NCBI GenBank assembly: GCA_006937955.1 | Contig: SSNP01000252.1 | Location: 446,888-510,887 of the forward strand | Direction: 5' to 3' | Length of the DNA: 64,000 bases | Origin: Pachypanchax playfairii | Lineage: Eukaryota > Chordata > Actinopteri > Cyprinodontiformes > Aplocheilidae | In this document: positions 33,115 through 44,891 of the stretch, one piece after another | Position numbering within the stretch: position 1 is the stretch's first letter | Layout of the letters: each line of letters begins with the position of its first letter | The notes under the pieces: generated by a model | Databases searched by the model: none | The model's input: the letters and a program-made list of their open reading frames with translations, nothing else | What the model was told of the DNA's origin: nothing | Program-made: the position numbers and the translations under genes

Positions 33115-34744
33115 TATAAAAGCTAATTTTCCCTAAAAAAAAAAGAAACTTCATTGTCATGGTGTTTCTGGGCTGTAACCATTGGAGACACATAATTGCA
33201 AGTAACTATTTAAAAATGTCAGTCACACTGAATACAAGACTTTCGAGAGATGTTCTAACTATGGACAATCATCTGGAGCTTTTGATCTTCCTCCCACAGT
33301 TATCTCACAGTTCAGATTCACTAAAACTAAACTGAGAATGGTTCAAGATGAGTTCTAGACGTGCATGATGACTCTGCAACTATCTGGAGGGAACGTTTGT
33401 ACTTCAAGACATTTGAACCTGTTCAAACTTTAGGTGACACTAGAATGAGAACCTGCATCTTATGCAAAGCAAACATTTCGAGACATTCTGGAAAACTCTG
33501 TCTCAAATGCTGTTCCCAATTAGTCACCAGCAGCTGCAGCCCAGTGACGTCCTAGCTTTACACTCTGGATGCCACTTTAGATGCTTGGACATAAAGTACA
33601 AGAAAAATTTTGCATTCTCACAACAAACTTTAATCTGAGGTGACCTGCTTCTTTCATGATAAATGACCTACACCACTTTGTTGATTTCAGGGAGGTTGGG
33701 TGGTGTCTGAGCAAATGTGTCCACCTCCACAGGTGGCAGATGATCTGGAGGATGAGAAGGAGGAGATGGGCCATCTGCTGCAACATGTCATGATTCTCCT
33801 TTTTATCCTTCGCTTTCCGTTTTGTGGAAAACTAGCAGTGAGGGAGGTTCCCGTTTGAGTCTTATGTTTTATAATTGTAACAAAAAAAACATGCATTAAA
33901 GGATAAAATAATGAAAGTTTATTGCTGTGGTTGATAAAATGTATTTTGTTGTATGAAATTAGAGTTATCTAAACTTAATGTCAAAAACTCTGAATCTTCC
34001 AGAAGTAATTTCAGTTTTGTGACTGTACTGACCTTTATGTTGCACTACATTAACATATCTAAGTTTATATATTTGAATTATTTAAAATGGATATTGTATG
34101 ACTTTAAGAGTTTCAGTTAGCTTTTCCATGTATTCTTCCTCCTGTTGTGTTTGTCATTCTGTTCATGTATGATGCGTTCAATCTGTTCATCCTTTTGCTA
34201 TTTCTGACTGCTGTCTCTGAGCTTAGTCCCGGTCTCTGCAGTTAATCTTGCTGCCATTCCAGATGGACCTGCTTCAATATCAGGATGCTAATGAGGTGAT
34301 GCTTTGGCTCTTAGAGTGAAGGGCCAACCATTTAACTCCACCCAGCACGCCCAGTGACCTTTCATGTATTTTTAGGCTGCACCTTGTTTCACGCCAAATA
34401 AATATCTACTGCATTTGCTCTTAAGCATCAAAACTGCATACCTTCTTCAAATATAGAGTTCAAACTGATCTGGACTTATAGTAAAATGCCTTTAGCCTTT
34501 TCAAATATGAACATGTATTTCTAAAAAGCACAAGTCTTTTTTTTCTAACTTATATTTTCTTTTTTAACGAAAATATTTTTCAGAATTTTTATTGCGAACA
34601 AAAAACCCTATCTTCCAAGCCTTCTCTGCATCGAAATTTGGTTTTTCAATATTGTTATCCCGGTGGAAATCGATAGAAATTCAGGAGAATGGTGGCCCTG
34701 TGAAATTTTTGGGAGGGGCACTGAAATCCCGGGAAACTTGGAAG
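33115..34744. other. Intergenic stretch with one weak exon-like frame
   Basis: After GTCCACCTCCACAG (acceptor-like) at 33720-33733, the + frame reads VADDLEDEKEEMGHLLQHVM and stops after about 40 codons. The acidic start looks protein-like, but the rest does not. The remainder is AT-rich with nothing recognised. Confidence 0.3.
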
Positions 34745-35259
34745 GGTTGACATCTATGTACATGGCTTATGGCCACCATTAAAGTCAATGGGACTGTTTC
34801 CACTGGGCGAGAAGCAACGTGAATTGGGCACATCTCAGAAGCGTTGTGTTGCGGCCTTAATGCGGCAGTTCTATGCTTCTAAAATGCGTCAAGTTCAGCA
34901 GTTTAGTTTGGACTAGACAGGAAATCAGGTGTTCGTGAAAAGTAAAATACCCAGAAGTTTGAAAATAAAAAGACACGTGCGAATTTCCGCTTGCAAGACT
35001 ACGAAAAAATGACAGTACCTGTGACGGGTTTGAAGTCTGTAGGTGGTGTGAAAACAAACCACATACTTTCTGGAAACATGTTGTTGTCTTTCTCCCTGCT
35101 TTTTGCTGTGTGTACTAATGGAATCACATCTCTAGCTGGATGGAATTCTTTACGCGAGTGATGCACATCTGAAATGCTCCCAGTGGGAAGGGATGTGCAG
35201 CTGATTTCAAATCAAGCAAAATGCTACACACCGCTGACACGTCCAGTGTAAATGAGGGG
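34745..35259 (+). mobile_element. Family D MITE, copy 2
   Basis: It matches 15380-15928 (reverse) and 40462-41051, including CCATTAAAGTCAATGGGACT, GACGGGTTTGAAGTCTGTAG and TGCTGTGTGTACTAATG. The right end reads AATGAGGGG followed by TTA. The left end is eroded and its position approximate. Confidence 0.65.
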
Positions 35260-35685
35260 TTACACCCCAAACATCACATGACTGAGTGTTCCGATGACCT
35301 GGTTCTACTAAACCCAGATTCTTGCAATGAAGGATCAACTTTTTGGTAAGCCAAAATTTGAGTTAGCTCTATGTTGAATTTACATTCTACAACCTATTGA
35401 ACCTAAGAACTAATATCCTGGTATGTCTCATTAGAAGATCTAGAGATATAGATATATGCATAGATGTCTTTGATGTACAGGGTTCTAAAGACACCCTACT
35501 GAAGTCAAACAGTATTACTGTTATTCAACATTATCACAGAATGATTAAATAATGTAGGTTTTTGAACATAGAAAGGATTAGTTTAATAAGGACATGTAAA
35601 TTTGACTACTTATAATTATTCTGCTTAGTCAATGATTAGCATCAAATAGGGGCGTAACGGTACACAAAAATCATTACCTGATCAA

Positions 35686-36036
35686 CCAGGCCCTCACATC
35701 TTTGACAGATTGGGCGGCTGTGGCTCAGTGGTTAGAGCGGTCGTCCTCCAACTTGAAGGTTGTGGATCGATCCCGGCTTCCACCGCCACATGTCGAAGTG
35801 TCTTTGGGCAAGACACTGAACCCCATGTTGCCCCCCGATCTGCGTATCGGGTTGTGTGAGTGTTAGCCCCTACCCTCTCCCCCCGGTTTACATATCGGGT
35901 TGCGTGAATGGGTAAATGCAAAACCTTGTAGTGTGAAAGCGCTTTGAGTGGTCTGAATGACTAGAAAAGCGCTATACAAATACAGGACATTTACCATTTA
36001 CCATATAGATTACTTTACAAAGACGTGAGGGCCTGG
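35686..36036. repeat. 19-bp inverted repeat bracketing a SINE
   Basis: CCAGGCCCTCACATCTTTG (35686-35704) and CAAAGACGTGAGGGCCTGG (36018-36036) are complementary apart from one base. The SINE fills nearly all the space between them. The repeat may be the ends of a tiny MITE that the SINE entered, or part of the host element's own structure. Confidence 0.7.
35712..36003 (+). mobile_element. tRNA-derived SINE, fullest copy
   Basis: The A-box-like TGGCTCAGTGGTTAGAGCGG and B-box-like GGATCGATCCC mark an RNA polymerase III promoter. A tRNA-unrelated body follows (GTGTCTTTGGGCAAGACACT and a repeated ATATCGGGTTG segment), with the tail AGCGCTATACAAATACAGGA and CATTTACCATTTACC. AGATT precedes the element and recurs after it (36007), a possible short target duplication. 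It is not a functional tRNA, since acceptor and anticodon stems do not form. Confidence 0.8.
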
Positions 36037-36600
36037 AACTGAACCGCTCTCTCTCAATTTCGAAGGCGGGCTTAGCCAGTTGAGAGAGAACCAATCACAG
36101 AAACCCGGAAGTGACGCAACATATGTGACGCTAAAGCGGATACACACGAGGCGGAACAAAAACACGAGGTTTAGCGAGTGGAGCCGTAATGGTAGCTACA
36201 GAGCCATGTTTAATGGAGGAGAAAATACGAATATTAATGACAGTTGTCACTTGTGTCAAAAACTTGTGAATACGTGTCATTACACACTCGGTTCACGTAT
36301 TTGACCGCCCCAAGCAAACACAGAAGTAAACACTTCATCCACAGCCGAGTTCGCCATGTTGAATGATGTGCTCTGGGTGGAAAACGCTAGTTCCGTGTTT
36401 TCAGGATGACAACAAAGGTGATATGTAATTGGTCCGTCCTAAAATTTGACGCAGAAATGATCGGGTGCGGCTCTGGTGTCAGACCCTTCTGCATTTGAAC
36501 ATAATGCAGGAGGATCTGATTGGTCAGGCTACAAAAATCACGGTTTGGTACGTATCTCGGTTTTGAGGTCACAGTTCGGTTCATTTTTGGTAGAGTAAGT

Positions 36601-37406
36601 GAAAAAAACCACAAAAGGATGGATGGATAATAAGCGATCTATATGATTTTTGGACTCAACCGTTAACCAAAAAACGTACACTAACATTGATTAATGTTTA
36701 ATATGTAGGCCTATTTTTATCTGAGAAATTGACTTATTTGTTTCCTCGACTATGCTATAAACCTGTACTGTCTAAAAGACAGCTTAAACTAGATTTTGGA
36801 GACATGCCACAAGGTCTTTTTTTTCGTGAGCTCTCATTATGCCAATCTTGTTGATTGCTGCATGTTAAAAGGACATAAAAAAGGAGATTAATGTTATAAC
36901 TTGGTGAATCCCAAGGCATCTTTAGTAGTCGGTCTGACACAAAATGAACCCCTGTCCTAATTTGTTGGACTTAATTTACCAACGTACATCCTATTCTCAT
37001 GGGCGATTGCGGTGGTTGCGTCAGTCTGCCCACTGCTTTTAATCATTTCCAAAGGATAGATAAGACATTTCTTCTTGAATCATTTTATTTCTTTCATTCA
37101 CAGCTGTTCACAAGGTAAACTAATATTTAGTCCTTCAACTTCAACAAAAGCAGATTTCAAGCACAATGACAAGGGTGCAATCAGACAGGAGGACTGACGA
37201 GAACCAGACAGCTGTCTGAAATCAGTCTCCCCCTCACAATTCCCTTTCTATTTTGGCTTTTCTATTTTTTTTCCCAGTCTCTGTCTCATATGAGCTCATT
37301 GCAAATACTGGTTAGTGTAGCAGCTAGAGTGGATAATGTTTTTCTTCTTATGAGCCACAATGGTATCTATAAAGAACTTCAACTTTACAAGGAGATACAA
37401 ACCAGT
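36601..37406. other. Non-coding stretch, nothing recognised
   Basis: AT-rich DNA. The hAT MITE with a perfect target duplication follows directly. Confidence 0.4.
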
Positions 37407-37414
37407 CTGAATAT

Positions 37415-37950
37415 TAGAGATGTGCATCTCTACCTGCCTCACGATTCGATCCGATTCCGATTATCTGCCTAAAGATTCGATTTAATTCTGCAATACATCA
37501 CGATTCTTCGCACTCAATTTTTCAATAACTTACTACAAGCAGTCGGATATTGTTTTGAACTCTTTTTTATTATGGTATACCTGACAAATTATAAATCGAC
37601 CATTTTTAAAGTGTGCTGCCTATTACTTAAATAAAAAAAATTTATGTATAAAAAATAAAATTTTCAGTACAGCAGCTATAAGACAGGATTCTACATTTCA
37701 CATGTAGTATACCAAAACAAATAGCATAGGCTTAGCCTGTCTATTTAAAAGTGCAAATATTCAAATAAAACAATTCCTTGTTTTTCATTCAAAGTGTGCT
37801 GGATAAAACATTTTTAGCAGCTTAAAGACAAGGACACTTGAGAACCTAGATTGAGTGGGAATCACGATTATGTCACATGCTGCATCGATGCAGAATCATG
37901 CACGGCCGAATCGCGATGCATCTTAGAATCGATCATTTTTCCCACCTCTA
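37415..37950. mobile_element. hAT-type MITE with perfect 8-bp target duplication
   Basis: CTGAATAT occurs at 37407-37414 and 37951-37958, exactly flanking the element. The ends TAGAGATGTGCATC and CCCACCTCTA are short inverted repeats. Subterminal ACGATTCGAT and GAATCG words occur at both ends. It is 536 bp, AT-rich inside and non-coding. Confidence 0.85.
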
Positions 37951-38076
37951 CTGAATATACAGTATATGTCTATATGTTGGAAATTACTAAATATGTGTTT
38001 TGAACATTTTTTATGGAATTCAGTAAGTTTCTGTTGTGCAGAAGGTATGAAAATAATTATTCTCACACTCAAAACA

Positions 38077-38340
38077 AGGGCCAGGGCGCCCTCTGCTGGA
38101 GGGGGTGCCAAATTTTCCTTTTTTTTTTTTTGTTTTTGAACAAACTGTTGGACACACCATTCATCTCATGTAAAGAGCAAAATAAGTAATAATTACATAT
38201 CTATCATCTCTACTGTTCATTTTAGTATAAATAAATATTTTTTGCAATGTAATCCAGTTATTGAGTTACGTTGTTTCTGTTCTGGGCAGTAGGGGGCACC
38301 TTTTTCGCCTAGGGCACCATGCACCTCAGGGCCGGTCCTG
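38077..38340. mobile_element. Possible hAT-like MITE
   Basis: Left AGGGCCAGGGCGCCCTCTGC and right CACCTCAGGGCCGGTCCTG, with internal GGGGGTGCC and GGGGGCACC in opposite orientation, suggest a common fish element. No target duplication was seen. The GC-rich flank to 38510 is open in several frames with no domain. Confidence 0.35.
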
Positions 38341-38775
38341 TTCTCGTGAGAAGGGCAACCGAAGAGGATCGGGGGCTAGAGTGGGTGAGGAGTTTTTGTG
38401 GCACGCGGCGGTCGCGACTTGCGAGACTGGAGCCCCAACGACACTGGAGGCCTTGTTTCTGTTGTTGTGGCTGCGGCAGCTGTGCACCAGATGTTGCTGT
38501 GGTGTTCGTGTTCCATATTCAACCATAAAATATATAAAATTAAGCAAAGTGATTAATTAAATGATTCAAATGAGTCAAACATTTTTGTGGTTTATTCTTT
38601 TAATGTGTACTGAGATTTTAAAGAAGTACTAAATAACTTTTCTACAGCCGTGTCTCAGACAGTCGTTGCTCGGAAAAGGTATTCTGTAGACATATGTTAC
38701 CTGTTGAGGTGTGCTACTGATTCCTTCTGCACATATACCGTTCCACAGTCTTGACTTCAATAAACCGATTTATTG

Positions 38776-39168
38776 TTTATTTTTGTTTCTATATTTTTCC
38801 ATAAATATATTTTACCTATCAAATAAATTCTTCCAGGACAGAAACACTAAATATGATGTTATTTTTACTTTCTTTACATTGTCAGGGCGACAGGCAAATG
38901 TTTGGACACACCCAGAGGAGAAGGACCCAACAATGGCTGATAAGGACCCAGAGAGCTTTTATATAGAAAATATCAGAGATGGATCATAAAAATATGTTTA
39001 AATAATTAACAAGACACACTCGCCATAAACAAGAATACTGTATAAACGTCTAATGACATCTCGTTATGAAATAAGTTGTAAATTCGTACTATGGCAGCAT
39101 TTTTCATCAGGGCAGCATAAATCACCAGAACACCACTTCCTGAAGTTGAGACCTGAATTACTGAAGTC
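38776..39168 (-). repeat. Repeat R1 copy 2, inverted
   Basis: This is the reverse complement of 19948-20342, about 90% alike by eye over 390 bp, with the TATA-like word at about 38956-38967. The match begins at TTTATTTTTGTTTCTATA and ends at GAATTACTGAAGT. The copies differ mostly by single bases, so both come from one dispersed family rather than a segmental duplication. Confidence 0.6.
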
Positions 39169-40458
39169 GTTTAGTCTATTGTAAAGCTATTAGAGGTGCA
39201 CAGAGTGTCTAATATGAGGCTGAGCATGTTATTCGGTGAGTATTCACTTAGACAAGTTTCAAAACTGTAACTTAAACTTTAAAAAGTTTTAAAAGCTTTA
39301 AGTTTTCCTCAAGTAAAGTAAATGTGTCTGGACTAATATAAAGTTCTCTATTGTAGATACCTTTTACAGTTATTTTATTAATATTGGTTAAAAATTTATT
39401 GTAAATCAAATAAATGTCACGTGTGTTTTTTAGACATAATACAACAGTTAAAGCTTAAGTCAAGAATAGCAGCCTGTTGTCATGGTTAAGATTTCATGTG
39501 TGCTGAAAGCTCGAACTGAGAAAAAAACCTCTACCATGGACGAGGACTTGTTTACTGGCCATCACAGTCAGTGTTGGAGAAATTGTTCCTTTTATTTATT
39601 CCTGAATCATTTCTACAAATATCTCTTTATATTGCCACTTGATCGTTTATGCATTGGTCATTCATCACAATGCAGTGAGCTACCAATAAATTCCTTAAAT
39701 TGAAATGACTTTCTAAGTAGCACTTGAATAAAGTATTCATTTTGAATGTTTGTTCGTTCTCAGTTTTTAGCTTTAAGTATGATTCAGTCGTCTCTCTGAT
39801 GTCAGAAGCTGAACCTGTCTGAAAAGGTGACAATCATCTGAAGAGACTCGTTTATTTTACTCTTGTTGATTAATTAAATAAGGAATTAATTAGGGAAATT
39901 CTCAGATTTATGTAAAATGCAATAGATAAGTAGAAACAAAAATAGCCTTGTCCTTTATGTCCCTTTATGGCAACCATACAACACATCTACCAAGCAGATT
40001 GAGAGCATCTACCATCCTGCACATACATATGGTACCAAACTTACTCTGGGGGGAGGGGGTCACCTCAAAACAGGGCAGAACAGGTTACATACAGCTTTTT
40101 ATGTGTCTGAGTGGTTTTACATTTACCAAAGAGGATGAGGAGGAAACAAGTGACTGAATATGTGTAATATTCTTCTGTATTTATGCTCTTTCAGATGCAG
40201 ATTGTGTATAAAAATTTTTCTAACCAAGACTCATTAAAATTTGTAGATTAATTGAGTGGTCAGCTTAAAGTGATCAGTGGACACAGACTCCATTAAATGT
40301 ATTTGTGACTGAATAATTCAAGGTGTACTTTTTATTTGGGAGCAGCGAGCTAGATGGCAGTCTGCAGTCTGTGTGCTGCACAGTTTGCAGCAGCACATCA
40401 CAGTTCTGCTGTCACACATTACATACAGTAAGAGTGAGTGTAGCAAATATAAAAGTGC
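39169..40458. other. Non-coding stretch, nothing recognised
   Basis: AT-rich DNA with scattered short frames and no element ends. Confidence 0.4.
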
Positions 40459-40461
40459 TTA

Positions 40462-41051
40462 ACCCCTGCTTTCCTATGAACGTGCAATAGATGTGCAAAG
40501 TTAGTGACGCCTAATTCACAGCTGATAGACGCCATTAAAGTCAATGAGACCGTTCCCACTGGACGCGAAGCAGTGCGCATGGGACGCATCCCAGGAGTGT
40601 AGTGTCGTGAGTATTATGTTGCAGTTCTATTTTTTACGCGGTATATTTCTAAAACACGTCAAGTTAAGCAGTTTAGTTTGGACCAGACAGGAAATGAGGC
40701 GTTCCTACCCGGAAGTTTCAAAATAAAAGGACACGTTCAGATTTCCATTTGCGAGACTGCGAGAAATTACAGTACCTGTGACAGGTTTGAAGTCCGTAGG
40801 CAGGGAAAATAAGTCACATACCTTCTGGATACATGTTGTCGTCTCTCTCCCTGCTTGTTGTTGTGTGTACTGACAAAATCACTCATGTTTTTGCTATTCT
40901 CATGAGATTTCGTGATCTTCCGGGACCAGCTGGATGTATCGCTTGCGGGAGGGATAAACGCGTGTAAAACACTCCTGGTGGGAAGGGATGCATGGCTGAT
41001 TGCATCAGCAAAACGCTACGTGCTGCTAATGCATCCAGTTCAATAGAGGGG
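40462..41051 (+). mobile_element. Family D MITE, copy 3
   Basis: The element starts ACCCCTGCTTTCCTATG and ends CAATAGAGGGG, with TTA at both edges (40459-40461 and 41052-41054). It shares GCCATTAAAGTCAATGAGAC, GTTTGAAGTCCGTAGG and CGTGATCTTCCGGGACCAGC with the 15.4-kb copy. It is the longest and clearest copy of this family. Confidence 0.7.
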
Positions 41052-41725
41052 TTAGATGTGTCTTTTGATGCTGCGCTGTCTCATGTGCCGTGGCTCAGGT
41101 TCAATTTAAACCCCTTTAAGCTCTTTATGATTAAGTTCTACTAACTCCAGTCTTAAAACTTATATTTGAGTTTATGAAATTCTCACAATCTTGACACAAT
41201 CTTATCTGTTATACAAAAATTAATTAAAGAATTAGAGAAGTCCTGTGCAGAATATGCAACTTCTCAGGGCTCATTGTGAAGATTCGTTTCCTACGCAATG
41301 CAGTGACAGTTAAAACTTTAATCGTACTTTTGCTGTATCTTCTTTGTGAAACCATTTCACCACTGAATCGCTTATTTGAAACTTTTTTGTTTTGCTTTTC
41401 TTGATTTCTAGCATTATTTTTTTTTAATACTATCTTTTTATTTAGAAAGGCAAATTTCCATAATCTACAAAAGATGAATATAGATAACTCAAGTGGTTCC
41501 ATCCATGTTGCCTCTCCAAGATCCTCTTTTACAGATTACTTCTATAACAAAACAGAAAACTGTAACAAAACAGAACGGGAAGCGCACCAATCTCAGTCAA
41601 TACGTTTCTCACTGTATCACAATCTATATAGACATATATACCTGCATACCTTTACGTGTCTACATGTATACACACAAAAACAGTATCATTTATTTTCCAG
41701 GAAAGAAAGAAAAAAGGTCAGTTAG
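41052..41725. other. Non-coding stretch before the L1 remnant
   Basis: AT-rich DNA. The part near 41700 may be L1 3'UTR read on the minus strand, but no poly-A tail or target duplication was found. Confidence 0.35.
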
Positions 41726-42244
41726 TCAAATGAAATCAGACCTTATTGGTTTCACATACTTAGTCCATTTGGACCAAATTGCATAAAATTTTTGTTTTTC
41801 AGCTTTGAGGGAAAAAGATATCTTCTCCATCACATAAATCTGATAAACTATTTCCAGTCACTCTTCAACAGTAGGTGGTTCTATGCTTAACCATTTCCTT
41901 GTTACCGATGTTTTACTGGCTGCCAGTAAAATTGCCAACAGTTTTTTGTCTTTGATGTTCCATGCTTCGGACCAAATATTACCTAAATACAAAGTTTCAC
42001 ATTTAAATGGGATGTCGATATTAAAAACATTTTTGACATGTTTATAAATCTCTTTCCAGTATGGTCTTATTACTTGGCAGTCCCAAAAAATATGGAAGTG
42101 GTTAGCTCGATTAGCGCCACATAGTCTCCAACATGCATCTCCACTCCCTTGATATTTCTTTTGGATGGGTGTTATAAAGAACCTTGTAACATTTTTCCAA
42201 CAGAATTCCCGCCATATGTTTGACCCCGTTAAGAAACTTTGTAG
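41726..42244 (-). pseudogene. L1-type LINE ORF2 C-terminal remnant
   Basis: The minus strand from 42244 reads 172 codons with one in-frame TGA. It begins LQSFLTGSNIWREFCWKNV, then RFFITPIQKKYQ, then CWRLCGANRANHFHIFWDC, and ends at a stop at 41726. The Cys/His-rich knuckle followed by HFHIFWDC and a helical tail is the C-terminus of L1/Tx1-type ORF2, downstream of the reverse transcriptase. The rest of the LINE is missing, so this is a dead 5'-truncated copy. Confidence 0.85.
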
Positions 42245-43088
42245 CTGGCATTTCTATCATTATAATTGTCATTACAATTCTTTGAAGACTACATTGACAG
42301 TATGTCTGCAGGCTACTGGATGACAGCTGAAGGTAATTCACTTTGCCTTGTTTAGCTTGCTGTTAACAGCTTATGGCATGATAACAGGAGTGCATGAACT
42401 CTAATCATATTCGTCTACCTTCCAGAAAGATATTGCTTTTTCTCAGTTTATAGAGCAGGTATAGGAGGTGTGGGTGGGTGTGAGGGGTGCTATGTATGTA
42501 ATAAAAACCACTAAGGCAGGATGGGGCACTGTGTGCGTGTTTGGCTGCTAGGTGTCACGGGTGGCGAGGGGGACATGTATCATTGATCCACTACTTGAGG
42601 TTTCCTGTACATGGGTGGCGTTAAAATGATCTATGGCCTCTTTCTTGGGCTAATACTGCTGAGATTAAGATAACAGACTGTGCTTTTGTGTTTCAGGGTA
42701 AAGAGGGTAGGTTCCACACACAATGCAGGACAGGAGAGTTCTTTCACAGCGACTGAGGTGATAATCTAATAGAATTTGCTTTTGTCTCTTGCACGCTCTT
42801 CTCTAGTCTTCGATCTTTAAAGACAAACGCTTTTGCTGAGGGGGCCCATTGCAGCCCTGGTGGTGTATAAACAGCCGTGCAGCAGCAAAACAAGTGGAAC
42901 ATGCACCATCTGCCTCTCCACTAGCGTCTGCCTCAGTCACAGAGACAGGCAGGAGCTGTGGAAAGGGGCGAGTGGGGGGGGGGGGGTTGATGATCAGAAC
43001 ATGCAGCTCCTCCTCACTGCAACAGAGATGCTACACTGATGTAAAAAAAGAGTTTCTTTGAGGTTGATTTCAAATTTCTTAAGTTTTC
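42245..43088. other. Non-coding stretch
   Basis: Mixed composition, with a poly-G run near 42973-42986. Open frames at 42833-43061 overlap in two phases with no domain. No gene called. Confidence 0.4.
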
Positions 43089-43681
43089 TTAAAGAGGCCA
43101 TTTCATACAAATTTCAGGACTTTGTGGTTATTTCTTAAGTATTAACCAGTAATATGAAACATTTTATATCTAAAAAACGTCAGGAAACACTGATTAACAG
43201 ACCTTTCAATCTGTCTGCATTAAAATTCGGGTGAGTTCCGGCTCCTTCCATCAGGCTTCATCAGCAGCTCGTTCATATTCATTATTCGAATTCGCTGGAC
43301 TCTGATTGGCTAACAAACTAGCCTATGAGAGCAAGGTATACTGTTTCTTGCCCCGCTGCGCATGGTAACGTTAGACGTCGTGTCTTCCTGTTTGCTACGT
43401 CTTATGCTAACAGCTTTTAGCCAGCAGCATGCTAGGCGTGGTTTCAACTGCGGGAGCTGATTAATACTAACGAGCAAAGGAGTTGTGATGAAACAGATAC
43501 AGGCCGTTAGAACTCGGGAGAACTCTGGTTTTATCTCCACCTGCGTAGTTTGAGAGATAAAAACTGAAAGACAAGTTGTTGACCTGTTTTCACACCCACT
43601 ATGAAGGTAAGAACACCTGTGGAGCTAAAATATTCAACAGAAACCCCAGAAAAACAATTTTTAATGGAAGGGCCTCTTTAA
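43089..43681 (+). mobile_element. TTAA-flanked MITE, family 2 copy D
   Basis: It starts TTAAAGAGGCCATTTCAT and ends AATGGAAGGGCCTCTTTAA. It is the most complete uninterrupted copy, with TGATTAATACTAACGAGCAA, CTAGGCGTGGTTTCAACTGC and CACCCACTATGAAGGTAAGA all present. It is a good reference for the family. Confidence 0.8.
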
Positions 43682-44420
43682 TCAAAAATAGCACAAGTGT
43701 GCAGTTTCATACAGATTCAGCTAACTAAGTGTTATAGGTGATAGAAGGTTCATTTGAAAGCATAGTGTACATCTTCTGCCATATGTATAATTATGTTTGG
43801 CTACAAATCAAATGACTCACTATAAATCTGTCCAAACGCAGAATGTGGACTGGCAACAAACTCCCAACACACAGCAGAATTCTCTCCATCGTGCTCCTTG
43901 GTGGCAGCAGTGTAGCTGTACTGCAGTTTCAGCCAAGAAATAGAAACTATGTGTTTATTTTTGGTCCCCCCCCCACACATGCCTTGTTATCTCTGCTTCT
44001 ACTCCATCAAGTTAGGCTTAAGGAAACAACAGGAGCCCACTACCTTTACTCATAGCTGTCCTCTAATTTTCATCTCCCTGATATTCACCATATAGTTGTT
44101 TATCACTTCCATAAACCCGGATCGATTGTTTCAGCGAAGCATGTTCCTCGACCAAAAATTACTCATCCATAAATGTGTGAGAAGGGATATTAATCAATGT
44201 AACCTTTGCAAGTAACAACCTTGTTATTCTTTCACAGCCAAACAAAATAAGGATTGGGTTGTGTTTGAGGCTCATTATTAAGAGGAGTGGAGAGCAGACA
44301 TAATACACATGTATCGATCATGTGTAGAGACAGGAATACGTAATCAATACCCACAGCTAATGACTGCATTCTGCAAGTTTGTTTAGTGATTTGTGCTGTG
44401 TAAAAGCTGGTATAACTTAT
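43682..44420. other. Non-coding stretch, nothing recognised
   Basis: AT-rich DNA between two TTAA MITEs. No coding signal. Confidence 0.4.
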
Positions 44421-44891
44421 TTAAAGCAGAACTAAGTAAGTTTTTTCACCTCAATAAATGTTTTCTAGAGTCCCTGTGGGGGTAAACAAGGACTTGGCGG
44501 GGTGATTCGTGGGTCCCTCTCCTCCCTCCGGGGTCTGTGTCCTGAAAGCAGCACTTGCAACTTTCAGTGGATCGGACCCGACTAATCTCGCGAGAACAAA
44601 CCTGCTTTACGGCACTCACACTCACGTACATAAATACAAACATGAAGCCCTTGCCGTTGTTAGCAACGCCACCCTTAGGAGCGCAAAGATGGCAGAACCA
44701 AAAAGAACGAAAAAACTTTTGACCGATGAGCAGAAAAAAAGGAAACGTGATTGGGACCGAGAGAGAGCTCAGTCGCGGGTGAACATCGGCAGAGCATCTG
44801 CGGCGGCGGCGGGGGAACGTTACGACAGTGAGCTTTCACAGGGGACCAGTAGGGGGAGAGCGAGAGCAAAACTTACTTAGTTCTGCTTTAA
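44421..44891 (+). mobile_element. TTAA-flanked MITE, family 4, with coding remnant
   Basis: Left TTAAAGCAGAACTAAGTAAG and right CTTACTTAGTTCTGCTTTAA are perfect inverted repeats, continuing to AAGTTTT inside and TTAT/ATAA outside. That makes about 28 bp per arm (44417-44444 and 44868-44895). The interior is GC-rich, CpG-bearing and open on +. It is a 471-bp non-autonomous element with a TTAA target. Confidence 0.8.
44689..44880 (+). pseudogene. Basic N-terminal coding remnant in the family 4 MITE
   Basis: ATG in AAAGATGGCAG opens 63 codons beginning MAEPKRTKKLLTDEQKKRKR, followed by DRERAQSRVNIGRA. The pattern KRxRxxxRxRxxxRVNIGxA is one I recall at the N-terminus of many uncharacterised, transposon-associated teleost proteins, where a conserved helix follows. 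Here the frame runs instead into an Ala/Gly/Arg tail and stops in the right inverted repeat. It is a truncated coding piece carried by the MITE, probably not a gene. A longer frame starts at 44509. Confidence 0.45.

Larger units (their letters stand above)
35647..36600. mobile_element. hAT-like element hosting a nested SINE
   Basis: Left AGGGGCGTAACGGTACAC and right-side words TTGGTACGTATCTCGG, GAGGTCACAGTTCGGTTC and TTTTTGGTAGAG are typical ends of a fish hAT MITE. The interior is interrupted at 35686-36036. A short ATG-led frame at 36189 (MVATEPCLMEEKIRI) lies in the right half. Confidence 0.5.

Noticed and set aside
35712..35790. A tRNA gene on +
   Set aside because: The A and B boxes are present but acceptor and anticodon stems do not pair, and the sequence continues into a SINE body and tail that recur elsewhere in the window.
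38261..38560. A 99-codon frame on + with overlapping + and - frames
   Set aside because: Three frames overlap in a GC-rich repeat edge (CAGGGCCGGTCCTG). No domain is visible and the three readings are mutually exclusive.
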